From Malus domestica (lineage: Eukaryota > Streptophyta > Magnoliopsida > Rosales > Rosaceae): a stretch of DNA of 64,000 nucleotides. The position numbers and the translations under genes were made by a program. Each line of letters begins with the position of its first letter. Within the stretch, counting starts at the first letter, position 1. Positions 36,712-51,018 of this stretch are shown piece by piece. The notes beneath the pieces are model-generated. The model did no database searches and was not told the origin of the DNA. It worked only from the letters and a program-made list of their open reading frames with translations. Location of the stretch: positions 11,912,001 through 11,976,000 of the forward strand of contig NC_091671.1 of the NCBI RefSeq assembly GCF_042453785.1, given 5' to 3'.

Positions 36712-36810
36712 TTCTGGCTGCCAAATATGTATGCTTCTCTTCTCCTTCTGTTGATTGTAGTTTGTGTTGTGAGCTGAAGAATTGATGGGAAAGAAATGGT
36801 CCGACAAGAG

Positions 36811-36820
36811 ATTATATAAG
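36811..36820 (-). promoter_or_regulatory. TATA box of the root-cap-like gene
   Basis: Minus-strand CTTATATAAT lies about 100 bases upstream of the chosen ATG, giving a leader of roughly 70 bases. Confidence 0.5.
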
Positions 36821-36903
36821 GGAGTGACGAGGGAGGAAACCCTAGCATTAGCCTTGGGATTCGACTTAATGCTTGTGCTCATATTGCTTCTACATGTAAT
36901 CAA

Positions 36904-39528
36904 ACAGCTTAGAACCAGCAGTTTTGGCTAAGCATTGGGATTGCTTCCAATTTTTTATTTGTGTATTTTGCATCGCACATTAGCATTTCTTTCGGCTTCC
37001 TCAAAGCGTTGTTATCGAGGGAAAAAATGGCCGACTCCCGAAAAAATAATGAAATTTGCATGTGAAAGTTGCAAGAAAAGTCTTATATATTTGTAATTAA
37101 ATAAAAGTTTTCTATCCCAAACACTATCACATTACCGGGAAATTTTTCATTATGTCAAAATACTGTTTGGTATATAAAGTTTCATAATACAAATAGTTCA
37201 TATTTGAAAAATAAACTTGAAACTTAAACAAATTAAGAAATTTAACGGTAGGAACCTTCAAATTTTCGATTTGTTAAATTTTTTTGGGAAAATTAGAATC
37301 TCTTATTTTTCTATATCATTTAGATTAAGCATCTGTACCTTTTTAAAATTTGATTAAAGTGCTTTGACCAATAGTCACATCTACTTTTTAAAATTAAAAT
37401 AATTTTTGAATTTATCATTTTATTTGCAGGATGCAATTTTCCTTATTTAGTGGAGATTTTAGTAATTAAACTATATTTTCTCTTCTTCCAAAAATGTTTT
37501 TTCGATCACAATTTTTTTAATGCAAACATTTAATATTATTTCTTTTTCTAAATGGTTTTTTCTTTTTCAAATGGTTGGTGATCAACACAAAAGCTCCGTG
37601 TAATTTTTTCAATTTTTTTTGTGAAATTATATTTTTTTTTATGTTTGTTTAAGTATAGTTGGTGACGAATTATTATTAGGTATAATATATTGTGTATATA
37701 TTATCTGTTGGTAACTTTGAATTTACAAAAATCATTAATTGGTACATTTATTTGCAATTTTGGTACGTTTGATTTGATACATATTGTTAATATTGGTATA
37801 TTATTTTTATTTTTGTACGTTTTATTTTGCACACATTGTGTATTGGTACGTTTATATTATTCTCAATCCTATTTTCTCTTAACGTACTAAAAAAAAAACT
37901 CATTTCAGTACGTTTGATTTTGGAGGATTTAAAAATATTTTAAACTATTTTGGAAAGAAAATATCTTCAATCGTAGATAATTATTGCTAAATTGTAGCAT
38001 TATTGTGAAAAAAAATTGAATCTAACCAACCTTTTTTTTTTTTACAATTATCTCTAACGGAGGAGAGTGTAATCAAAAGGCTAGATTATAGGAAATTTGT
38101 TACAATACAATGTCCATATAGCACCAAAATTATGACCAAAAAAAAAAAAAGAAGTTAAATCAAATCACTAAAAGGCATGGATATTTGATCTAGAAAATTC
38201 AAAACCAAGACACCTATATCAAAAGATCCTATTTTTTTGGGTGTATTGCTTAGCATTTCTCTTCTTTTGTAGTTCACATTAGCATTTCTTTCGGCATGAG
38301 TCCTGAAAACATATTGTAATTTGCAAGTGAAAGTTGTCATATAAAGTGGTTTTTTACGTGCGTCTGAAGTTTGAAACTCCTAATTTCCTAAATTATTGTA
38401 ATACTTTCAAACCCTCCCACTCCTCTTAATATAAATTTTCTTTTTTAAGGAGAATATTAGGATTGACCTCTATATATGAGTTCGTATAACAAATTGGGGG
38501 ATAAGTTTCATTTTTATGAGAGATCTGATCAATGTGATTAGCAAATATGACAGAAATAGATTTATATAATCATATTAAAGTTGAGAAACTTTTTGGACTG
38601 TCATCAAAACACAAATAATATTAGAGCACTGTAAGAACACTTCACCGCCACGGCCACCGCCAGCCACTCCACGAGGGAGGAGCTTAATTATTGCCTCCTA
38701 TTTCATGAATTAAATAAAGGAGTACATTATACACACTCAAACAACTATTCTATCCTTGAGGTTCATAAAAGATGCTCTTTGTTAAGCCCTATAAAGTGCT
38801 TGTTTTGCAAGGTATGATAATTTAGTGGACTTTAACGTAATTTGACTCTCACTGTGTATGTGATATATTCTAGGCTTGCCAATTTATTTCATGATCAGTT
38901 AAAAATGTCACAAAATGACACGAGAATAATAAGTTTTTTGTCAACCCGTTAACGGATTGGGTAGTTACTAGGTCACCCATTAAGATAACTAGTCTAACAT
39001 AACATGATCCATTAGAATAATGGGCATGACACGAAAACAACAAATACCATCAATTTTCCCAAGTTTACTCATTATGCCTCACAATTTATTGCATAACCCG
39101 TTAATCCTACATGAAACAACATGAAAATAGCAGGTTTTGGGTCAACCCGTTAACAGATCAAGTTGTTATCGTGTCGTCCGTTAAGATAATGAGTCTGACA
39201 CAACACAATCCTTTCAGATAACGGATATGACACAAAAACGACACGAACACGAACATAACAACCACGACCTAGTACGGTAGCCATTGAATAATAATTGAAT
39301 AACTGATTCGTAAGTCGTAGCCTATATGAAGAATTATACGGGTACTAATGTATGGCTATTCCATTATGGACGGATCGGAAAAGAAAACTTATTCGGATTT
39401 TATGTTATGGGAAATGTAGTTAGCATACATTACAAGAAAACTTGACAATAGCTATTGACATTAGTTTACACAATGAGGTTAGTAAAGCCTTATCAGTCGT
39501 TAACAGGGTGGATATTTCTTTACCCACC
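36904..39528. other. Gene-free AT-rich spacer
   Basis: Strongly AT-rich with repeated TTGGTACGTTT motifs at 37735-37850. A diverged duplicated block with CAACCCGTTAACGGATTG and GTTAAGATAA motifs at about 38930-39240 is a worn repeat of a common plant family. No gene. Confidence 0.6.
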
Positions 39529-41368
39529 TTAGGTCATCTCCAACCAGAGGGTCCAAAGGGCCCGAGGACTAGGCCAGAGGGCTCATGGGCCCCACAAAAT
39601 CTGAAAGGGCCAAATGGCTAAAGGGCTGGCCGCATGCAGCCAGCCAGCCAGCCCGGGGATAGCCAGAAATTCCAACAATCTTGTCGGATATAACCGACAG
39701 AAATATATTTAATATAAATTTATTCCTATCAGTTATATCCGATAGGAATGCTTAAACAAAAATTTGAATCCAACGGCTAGTTGACGCTAGTTACCGTTGG
39801 ATTTATTTTTTATATATTTTTTTTGGTTTTTTGGGCCAATTTTTTTTTTTAATTCTTAAAAATTCTAATTTTTTTCTATAAATACCTAAACCATTCATTC
39901 ACCATTCCTCACAAAATTTTCACCATTCCTACACCATTTCAATTCTCATATTTTTTTTTCCTCTTTCAAAAATCTATCTTTCAATTTTTTTGCAATAATT
40001 TTCAGATGGCCTCGTCTGCAATGAAAGGTAGGGCTTGGACCCAAAAAGAAGATGAAGCTCTTTGCAAGGCTTATAGGTGGGTGTTGGAAGATAGTGTGAG
40101 GGGGAATTGTCAAACAAATGATGGTGTTTGGACTCGTGTGTCCAAAAAATACTTAGAGTTCTATGAAGACACCACTCTATTGAATATCCAGAACCACGAG
40201 AGTTGTTCTTCAAGATGGAAGAAACATCTTCAGCCAAGTTTGAACAAATGGCATCAAGCATTGTTAGCAGCCGCAAGTAGGCATGAAAGCGGTGCTAATT
40301 ACTACGACGAAGTAAGTGTTTTCACAATTTATTTTAAATATTTAATTATATTACATTTAATTTCATAAATTAGTTTCCCTTAATTTTTGTATTTATATTT
40401 TCTAGGTGTGCCAAGGGAAGGAATTGTATATGGAGAGCAGATCGAAACTCTTTCAGTTTCACAGTTGTTGGGAAATTTGTAAACGGTGGGTGTTATTTGA
40501 AGATCCACCTCAACATAGAGCTCCTACGCCAGTGTTCGGAACTGCATCCTCAGTTGCCGATATGGATGAAGATGGATCTCCTACTATTAACAAACAAGGG
40601 TAGAAAATCCGTCTTCGGGTGAAGGTTCCATACCTAAGGATATGGGACGAAACAAGGCGTGAAGGTTGAAGGAAAAGGGTAAGGCAAATGATGATTACGT
40701 CGCTCAACATGAAGTGGCGGCCTCATTGCGATTAATGGCTGAGCAAAATGCCCTTGAGGCAGAAGAAAGGAAGTGTAGGCATGAAGAACGGGTCAAACAA
40801 ATACAAGAAGAGATGGATGATAAGAATATAGAAATGAACACTTCAAATTACACTCCAATGAGTAAGACCTATTTTGATATGAAAAAAAAAAAGAAATTAT
40901 AACTCGGTGACAATTGTTTACCTTTAACAATGGCGGATGATGAAGATGATGTTGATTATGGATATTAAATTTAAGTTGTTGTAGTTTTTAAATTTAAGTT
41001 AATGTTGTTTTTAAATTTAATTTTTAGTTTTAAATTTAATCTGTAGTTTTTAAATTTAATTTGTCTTTTTTAAATTTAAGTTGTAGTTTTAAAATATAAG
41101 TTGTAGTTTTGAAATTTAAGTTGTTGTTATTTTGAAATTTAAGTTGTTGTAGTTTTTAAATTTAAATAATAAATTATGTTTGACCCTATGACCCTCGGTT
41201 GGAGACGGTTTTTTGTGATAGGGCTAAAATGAGTCCTATGACCCTTTGGTCATTGGTTGGAGATGGAGGCAAATATGACTTTGTACTGTTCTTTAAAATA
41301 TTAATATCTTGGAGGGCCAGAGGGCTAAAATGAGTCCTCTGGCCAGCCCTCGGTTGGAGATGGCCTTA
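39529..41368. mobile_element. PIF/Harbinger-like element with TTA target duplication
   Basis: The element spans 39532-41365 (1,834 bp). The left end GGTCATCTCCAACCAGAGGG and right end CCCTCGGTTGGAGATGGCC are inverted repeats, flanked by TTA at 39529-39531 and 41366-41368, the hallmark target duplication of PIF/Harbinger. Two further diverged copies of the right-end motif sit at about 41190 and 41255. It carries a Myb/trihelix-like ORF but no DDE transposase, so it cannot move alone. The left interior holds two TATCCGA-type inverted repeats (about 39685-39750). Confidence 0.82.
40006..40902 (+). pseudogene. Broken Myb/trihelix-like ORF of the Harbinger-like element
   Basis: Exon 1 is 40006-40312 (GRAWTQKEDEALCKAYRWV, then NHESCSSRWKKHLQPSLNKW), a Trp-bearing Myb/SANT-like DNA-binding domain. 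After an intron with GTAAGT donor and TAG acceptor at 40405, exon 2 continues VCQGKELYMESRSKLFQFHS and then CWEICKRWVLFEDPP. The frame stops at TAG 40600-40602. The rest of the family C-terminus (ASLRLMAEQNALEAEERK to NYTPMSKTYFDMKK) is still readable in another frame after a further in-frame TGA near 40657. So there is one frameshift plus one nonsense change. In PIF/Harbinger elements this protein helps the transposase find element ends and enter the nucleus. Confidence 0.75.
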
Positions 41369-42306
41369 TTATACACTTATTTTTTTGTAGAACTAATGTT
41401 AATAACGATTATCAACTTTTTTTTTTTATAGTGATAAAATCCTTTTGCTGTCCGGCCATAAATCTACCATTGAACAAGTAGATTCTTGCTTCAATTAATT
41501 TGTTATCAGGATTTGCAGTTAGACAATATGAGCATTTGAACATCGTCAACAACTACGAAATTGTAATTTGCATGCGAAGGTTGCAGTAAAAGTTTCGATT
41601 TTTTTTTTTTGGCCATTGTATTAAACTTATCTAATTCAAAACACCGTTACATTCTTCACATTAACAAGTGATGATTGTATCTATCGTATGAATCACATTT
41701 TGAACTAAATTATGAACACATTTGGATCCACTTGCATGCATAAAACGAGTTTATCATAAGAATAGCAGTGAGATACCTTTACTATACATTTGAATGAAAG
41801 AAATAAACTTGAAATTTGAAAGAAATAAAATGAGTTCACCATAAAAATTATAGTGAGATACCTTCCAGTTCACATTAGCATTTCTTTCTATATATATGTG
41901 TGTGTGTAAAGAAAGAAATATATTAGTTCTACTCAAAACAACTATTCTCCCATGGAGCTCATAGAAGATGCTCTTTAAGCCCTAGAAAATTAGAAATGCT
42001 TGTTTTGCAAGGCATAACTCCTTTGGTGGGCTTTAACGTAAACGTGATTTTGTACAACAATACTATCCAATGTATTGTATTGGTCAATACTTAATATAAG
42101 ACTTCATAGCTAAATTAGCGTCAACTGCAACCTGGTTGACAACTTGACATTGATACACAATAAAGAAGATTTTTTTTTTTTTCTCACGGGAAAGAATATT
42201 TGAATATGAACCATCAAGAATCATCTGTTCAAATTGACCAAAACAATATATTTTGATCAGTTTCAATGATTTTAGAGGATTTGATTGGATCCCGAGATGT
42301 AGAATA
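41369..42306. other. Gene-free spacer
   Basis: AT-rich with poly-A/T runs near 41420 and 42170. A short block GTTCACATTAGCATTTCTTT at about 41871 repeats one at about 38273, and another, TGCTTGTTTTGCAAGGCATA at about 41998, repeats one at about 38799. No gene. Confidence 0.5.
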
Positions 42307-42398
42307 TGTTAAATTATCAAATAGACAGGTCAAAAACCCACTTCGAACAACATCAATATCGTCATCGACTTGTTAGTTACAACTACCCGCATAGTTCG
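42307..42398 (-). mobile_element. Truncated TRIM LTR
   Basis: TGTTAAATTATCAAATAGAC, then ATCAATATCGTCATCGACTT and GCATAGTTCG match the first ~95 bases of the LTR at 47720. The rest is missing. Confidence 0.6.
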
Positions 42399-42480
42399 CT
42401 GCCGACCCTAGCCCAGGGCAAGCAAGGCAACTGCACATGGCCTAAAAAGTCAAGGGCCCAAAAAAAAAATTGTACTATCA

Positions 42481-42649
42481 TAATGTTATGTTCTGTAAGG
42501 TATAAAACTACGAAACTAGGTAATTTATTATAATGTAGTAGTTGAAGCCGTGTTTTTGCTAACTACTTGCAATGAAAAGGCGCACGGGTTTGAACCCTAT
42601 AAATTGCATATTTTTTTATGAATCATTTGCCTTTGACGAAAGTGGCTTA
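42481..42649. repeat. 169-bp repeat, copy A (left of the subtilase), also forming a foldback
   Basis: Contains AGTAGTTGAAGCCGTGTTTT, AACTACTTGCAATGAAAAGG, CGCACGGGTTTGAACCC and ATGAATCATTTGCCTTTGAC. A reverse-complement copy of its second half follows at about 42689-42790, so 42540-42790 can fold into a hairpin with arms of about 100 bp. A direct copy lies at 46681-46849. Confidence 0.85.
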
Positions 42650-42799
42650 TAATTTAACTACTTGCAATGAAGTCTTACATTAGGTATTGACCAATACATT
42701 GCAAATGATTCATAAAAAAATATGCAATTTACAGTGTTCGAACCCGTGCGCCTTTTCATTGCAAGTAGTTGAAGCAAAAACACTGCTTCAACTACTACA

Positions 42800-43199
42800 T
42801 TAAAATAGAATTAATTCAAAAATTAAAATAGAATTAGAAAAAATTCGTGCAATCAATTTTTCTATTGAAGCATCCGAATTTTCTTTCATTCGTATACACA
42901 AATTCGCATTTATTCAGGCCAGATATTGTTTCAAAAGCCTGGATTTGGCTAATCTGGAAAGCATTTGAATTCAATGAAAGCAGGCAACCATTATTGCGGC
43001 TGGATTTAGCTAAATCTGGAAACTTGGCTTTGATTTGCAATAAATTAAAAAGCAATGGACAAGAAGTTGGTAAGTCTAATCGGGAAAACTTGGGTTCAAC
43101 AGGTTCAGAATTGGTGATAGCTGATATATTGTTAGTCTCCATCTTATTTCTTATTTCTGAGCTAGTTTTTAACAACAGAAAACAGTAAAAATCATACAA
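42800..43199 (-). other. Spacer with a 121-codon ORF of unknown meaning
   Basis: A minus-strand frame (43199-42834) reads METNNISAITNSEPVEPKFS onward with no recognised domain, ending RKIDCTNFF. The terminal ~50 bp (42805-42866) also occurs, in the same orientation, inside the MZT1 leader intron at about 49480-49530. I regard it as repeat-derived. Confidence 0.3.
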
Positions 43200-43270
43200 A
43201 AAACCTTTTGAGCTGTATTTTTACTACTTTTTTATTCATTAAAATCAATTGAAAACGTACATCTTGCTCA

Positions 43271-46432
<3,162 letters not shown>

Positions 46433-46467
46433 TGTTCAATGCTCAAAAACTTCATGGGTGGTGAGTG

Positions 46468-46477
46468 CTTTATATAG
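46468..46477 (-). promoter_or_regulatory. TATA box of the subtilase locus
   Basis: Minus-strand ACTATATAAAG lies only about 40 bases upstream of the ATG, so the leader would be very short. Confidence 0.45.
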
Positions 46478-46680
46478 TTGGACTAATTAATGACAACCTG
46501 TCATCTGTATTAAAACACCCAGATTTTCTTGCATTCCTCCAAGATATGGTAATAAATTTATAGGATTTACTGAGCCTTCAATTTATGTAGTCTAATTGGC
46601 ATTGGCACTGCCCAGATTCTCTGAGTGCCTTCCATTTAAAGTTACTGGAAAAGTCTGCAATGTTGAAGTAGTGTTTATTG

Positions 46681-46849
46681 TGATGTTATGTTCTGTTAGA
46701 GTATAAAAACATAAAACTGGGAAGTTTATTATACTGCAGTAGTTGAAGTAATGTTTTTGCTAACTACTTGCAATGAAAAGGCGCGCGGGTTCGTACCCTG
46801 TAAATTGCATTTTTTTTTATGAATCATTTGCCTTTGACAAAAGTGGCTA
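46681..46849. repeat. 169-bp repeat, copy B (right of the subtilase)
   Basis: Direct copy of 42481-42649: TGATGTTATGTTCTGTTAGA, AACTACTTGCAATGAAAAGG, CGCGCGGGTTCGTACCC, ATGAATCATTTGCCTTTGAC. Same orientation, 4.2 kb away; the subtilase lies between the two. Confidence 0.85.
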
Positions 46850-47261
46850 TTACAAATTCATCTTCAATTAATTGCCACCCTTTGGCAAAAAATAAAAATA
46901 AAAATAATAGCCACCCAGCTTCAAATCAAAATGAGGGCCTTTTTCTTTTTAACAATGTTGTTATGTTTCAATATAATGTTAGGGTTTAGGGTTAGTTTTC
47001 TTTCTTATCCAAGAAAAATGAGTAATATTTAAATAACATATATGTGATATTTAGTTTTTTTTTTTTCTGAATTTTTTTTATGTTCATTCATTGTTTATAA
47101 CTTTATATATAAAAATTAGAGATATAAAAACATGACAATTCTTATGAGGCCCTCTATTAGTAAGAGGACAGTAAATTAGAAAAAATATCCTTATATTAGT
47201 ATGAGGCCCTATATTTGCTTGTGAAATAATTGTGTACCCTTATCTAATTACAACTAAAGTG

Positions 47262-47425
47262 TAATGTTATGGCTTAGATGTGAAATCTATTCTTTCTTTA
47301 CTTATAAGTGGAAGGTTTTAGATTTGATTTTCTTAAATGACGAGTTAGATATCGAATTATGGCTAGCTCATCTCATTGCTTAGCAAAATCACTCACATCC
47401 TGATATCATTTTATCAAAGAAACGT
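47262..47425 (+). mobile_element. SINE-like element, copy 5
   Basis: GTAATGTTATGGCTTAGATG head, CTTATAAGTGGAAGGTTTTA, GATTTGATTTTC (B-box-like), body with TGGCTAGCTCATCTCATTGC, ending TATCATTTTATCAAAG. Diverged from copy 1 but co-linear. Confidence 0.5.
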
Positions 47426-47499
47426 TACATCTATATGCATAAATATGAACACTAAAACAATTGATTTTTTTTTCTTACATGGAGTTATACCAAGACGCA

Positions 47500-47916
47500 T
47501 TTTTTGGTGTTGCCCCGGCCCTTAAAAATCTCAGGACTGAACTTGATAGTTCGACATGTGTTAGATGGAGATGGGTTAAGATATTTGAACTCAACAACCA
47601 CGTGGAGCCCAGAGGACTCACCCAACACACGGGGCCAAGGGACCTACCATCATTGTGCGGTGCCAATGGGATCTACCCATCACGTGGCAGTATAGGTGCG
47701 CTCCCTGGCTCTGATACCATGTCAAATTATCAAAGAAACAGGTTAAATGTCACTTCCAACAACACCGATATTATCCTCAACTTGTTAATTACCACCTGCA
47801 CAGTTCGACAACTATGAAGTTTTAATCACAAAAGCCCTTGGTGTTAGATGGAGTGGGGTTAGAATATTTGAACTTTTCTTTCTTTCTTTCTACTGCTGAA
47901 GTCGGATATTTCAACA
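47500..47916 (-). mobile_element. TRIM retrotransposon, minus strand
   Basis: The complete right LTR is 47720-47916 (197 bp, TGTCAAATTATC to TTTCAACA on the plus strand). Adjacent at 47708-47719 is GCTCTGATACCA, whose complement TGGTATCAGAGC is the initiator-tRNA-Met primer site. About 110 bp of non-coding interior (47597-47707) follows, then a shortened second LTR ending TCAACA at 47596 that lost its outer part and about 38 bases within. The tiny size and lack of any ORF define a TRIM; it depends on other elements to move. Confidence 0.75.
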
Positions 47917-48435
47917 GAATAAGGGCCGCATCTAATTTTGTTACATATCAAATATGTGAGGCGTATAACTTTAAGAGAAACTAGAGCAATAGTCCTAAAC
48001 TATATTTTGCCACATAGCAATTATCTTAAACATACTAAACTAAAAATCCGTTAGTATTGGTCTCTTAACTTGTCAAGTGGAGCAATGATCCTGTTATTCA
48101 AAGTAGAGCAAGAGTTTCACTCCCCTTACTCGTACTGTAGGAAAGTCCCGATACTTGGAGTTATGGTTAGCCCACTTGTACGAGCACATAACCTGTAGAT
48201 GTTTCAATCTCGTTTGCCGACTTTGCCCCAACGAGAACAAATAAAAACCTTGAAAATGAATTAATAAAAAGGTGATGAATTGCCCAGGTGGACTTCCTCT
48301 TCAACCCACTAAGTTTCAGATTCAGATACTCAACCTCTTTAATCTAATTTAGAATAGTAATATCTCGTGCAGTAAAATTAATTAAAAATTGAACATTTTC
48401 AAAGTAAATCAACGACATGGGCCAAGGGGACAAAA

Positions 48436-48463
48436 GGCCAGCCCAGCCCAGCCCAGCCCAGCC
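48436..48463 (-). promoter_or_regulatory. Tandem site II motifs (TGGGCT) upstream of MZT1
   Basis: The plus strand GGCCAGCCCAGCCCAGCCCA reads on the minus strand as five overlapping TGGGCT motifs. Site II (TGGGCY) arrays are TCP-factor targets in promoters of plant genes active in dividing cells, which fits a microtubule-nucleation gene. Also nearby is GGGCCA at 48419. Confidence 0.55.
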
Positions 48464-48577
48464 GAACTGACAAGTTGACGCCTGAGTTCCCTTTCTTCTT
48501 TGGCACGAATCGCACCAGTAGGCAGTAGCTCTTCCTCCTTCTCCCTCTCGCTTCTGTAACTACTGTTGTTTCAGTCG

Positions 48578-50002
48578 GTAACTTCCTCATCTTCTTCTTC
48601 TTCGTTTTCTTTCTTCCTATAATTTTATGGTTTTTCTATTTTATTTATTTATTTTAAACAGGCTTTTTGCTGGCTCTACCTTTGCTGCTACCTCTCCCAC
48701 AAATTTGGAAGCTCGCTCTCACAACACAACCTCAACCATAACCAAAAGTTGCAACAAGGTATCTATCGGAATTTAATTTGAAAAAAAAAATTTCGTTTAG
48801 GGTTTGAAGTTGGGGAATTTGATTTAGGATTTAAATTAGGGTTTTTAATTTAGAATTTTACTGGGTTGCTTGTGTTGCAGAGCTGTTCTATGTACTGACA
48901 TTTTTAATTGGTTGAAATATGGTAGAATTGGGAATGCCCACTTTAACAGAGGTTTCAATTTGGGGTTGTAGTGGTTGATTTTTCGCAAAGTACTAAACTG
49001 TTTGTTGGGTTTGATTTGCGGGTTTAGGTAGTTTCATGGATCTAGCAACCCAATCCCCAGTAGGTTCGGTGTTCTAAGTAAATAGTCATTGTGTTTATCA
49101 AAAATCGAATTGAAGTGAAACGCGATGCATTGCAATTCTGACAAAAGCTTGGAAACAATAAGAAGATAAGCAGAATGAGAAAAAGACTTCAAATTGAATT
49201 ACATGCCCCAATTTTATTGCTGTGGTGTTGCTTCCCAATAGTAGTCCAGATGACACCCAACCTCAAGCAACTAGTTAGCCGTTCGTCCATTGTACCCCAA
49301 ATACCAAAACTTGGCTTTTGTTTCCTTGAGTTAAGTCGTCTGTTGTCTCTGTGTACAGATGTTTTATGCACCAGATAGGCAGACTATGTCATAGAAACTA
49401 AATGAATGCCGAGAACATTGTGGAATATGGAAATGCAATGACCGTCTCAAACAAGAGAAAAGATTCCAATTGAAACCAGTAATTCAAAAATTAAAATAGA
49501 ATCAGAAAAATTCGTGCAATCAATTTTTCTAACTTGTTTAGAAAATTCAGTTTCTGTATGGTTTGGATGCCTTAAACTAATCAAGGCATAGATTAATCCT
49601 AAATTGATGACAGAAAAGGCTTGGATTAATCCTATAAGTTGATTTTGCTTCTGGATTTGAATCTTGTTATCCTGTGTTTTACAATATTTGCATTTCATGT
49701 TTGTTTCTTGATTTTGTTGTCTTTTAGTTTGTTGTATGCACTTTGAGGGGTAAGGCTCTTTGTGCCCGCATCACTATGTCATCATTCTTGCATATTAATG
49801 AAATTCTCGTACATTCGAGTTTTGTTTATGATGATTTATGCCCAAGTATGTTTGTATATGTGTATTTTTGCTGAAGAGGTGAAAAGGAATATTTAGAGTG
49901 TTTTGGTAGGTTGTAATGTTATTGAATTATTTATGATTAACTTATTTATCTCATTTTAATCGCCGAGGGTTTAACAATATTGTTTTCTTTTCATTTATTC
50001 AG
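48578..50002 (+). other. 5' leader introns of MZT1
   Basis: Splice signals suggest a leader exon ending at 48577 (CAGTCG then GTAACT), a short intron to 48661 (TTTTAAACAG), a second leader exon 48662-48758 (CAACAAG then GTATCT) and a 1.24-kb intron ending at TTTATTCAG 50002. The long intron contains a ~50-bp block shared with 42805-42866. Leader introns this long often raise expression in plants. This model is inferred from signals only. Confidence 0.5.
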
Positions 50003-50011
50003 CTTCTTAAT

Positions 50012-50230
50012 ATGGATGCGGATGCTGCAAAAATTGCCCGGGAATCTCTTGAACTAGCATTTCAGATGTCCAACATTCTTGACACAGGGCTTGATCGTCA
50101 CACCCTTTCCATCCTCATTGCATTATGCGATTTGGGTCTCAACCCTGAGGCATTGGCTGCTGTTGTTAAGGAACTTCGAAGAGAAGTCATTCCACTTGCG
50201 CCATCAGATGCTGCTCGTCCTGTACTTTGA
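50012..50230 (+). CDS. GIP1: Mitotic-spindle organizing protein 1 (MZT1/GIP1)
   Basis: Single coding exon, 72 residues, starting 9 bases after a strong TTTATTCAG acceptor. The MOZART1 fold covers residues 5-57: AKIARESLELAFQMSNILDT, GLDRHTLSILIALCDLGLNP, EALAAVVKELRRE. The length is typical (plant GIPs 65-75 residues). MZT1 binds the N-terminus of GCP3 (and other GCPs) in the gamma-tubulin complex and recruits it to nuclear envelope, phragmoplast and cortical nucleation sites. The whole conserved core is intact. A site II promoter array and leader introns precede it. Confidence 0.95.
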   Translation: MDADAAKIARESLELAFQMSNILDTGLDRHTLSILIALCDLGLNPEALAAVVKELRREVIPLAPSDAARPVL

Positions 50231-51018
50231 ACTGGTTTTTGTGTTTGGATTGTTCGGTTTGATTCACTTGTTGATTTCTCTGGAACATAAACAATTGCGC
50301 GCTTGAAGTATTCATTCGAAGTGAGTCCCTTTTTCTAAGTTCGGGAGTTGTGATTACATCTCATTAGTTGCCTTCATCTTCTTTTCTCAACCCTAATATA
50401 CTCAGTACAGAATCAACAGCTCTCTCCATCTCCAAAGGCCTAAATTTTCCCTCACTTTCTCACAGATTACTGAGTGCGCGATTAAGTTAGTCTTGTTTGT
50501 TCTGTTTCTTGTGTGTTCTTCATGACTTGGTTCATCGGGCGTGAAATATGGCAGAGTTGCATCAAAACGGCGCTCTCGGACCGCAGTCGATCTCAAAACT
50601 AGGCTAGCTAATATGTTGTAATGTTTTTACTCACTGTAGATTTCCCATTTAGTTAATTAGCATCTTCTGTTATTGTGGAGGAGAAAACCAGTCTCAGACT
50701 AATTGCAACAAAGAGGTAACCAAAAGAAACGAAGTTTCATTGTATTCTCTAATAAAATACATTACGATGGAAGAACCATTTACCTGTAAGATGCAAAATT
50801 AATGTAAAGAATAACAAACTTCAACAATCAAGAAGAAAATGAAAGAAAGAAGCAACAACCAACGTGTTTCACGATGTTTGAACTCAAGACTTCTCACATA
50901 CAAGTGAAAGACAATTACAGTTAAATCGTTGTACTAAATGGCAGAGGTTCATATTCTCCATCGTTATATGGCTTACTACAACAAATACGTGATCGGGAGG
51001 TGAAACCAGCAAGCAGTG
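50231..51018 (+). other. 3' flank of MZT1 and spacer
   Basis: The MZT1 3' UTR presumably occupies the first few hundred bases. No second gene is visible. The SINE-like copy at 50856-50940 is listed separately. Confidence 0.5.
50856..50940 (-). mobile_element. SINE-like element, copy 6 (head only)
   Basis: The minus strand reads CATTTAGTACAACGATTTAA, then CACTTGTATGTGAGAAGTCT, TGAGTTCAAACATCG. Only the tRNA-like head is kept. Confidence 0.5.

Noticed and set aside
42834-43199. 121-codon minus ORF next to the subtilase, suspected organelle-derived insert
   Set aside because: I could not match it to a plastid or mitochondrial protein; part of it recurs in the MZT1 intron, which favours a dispersed repeat.
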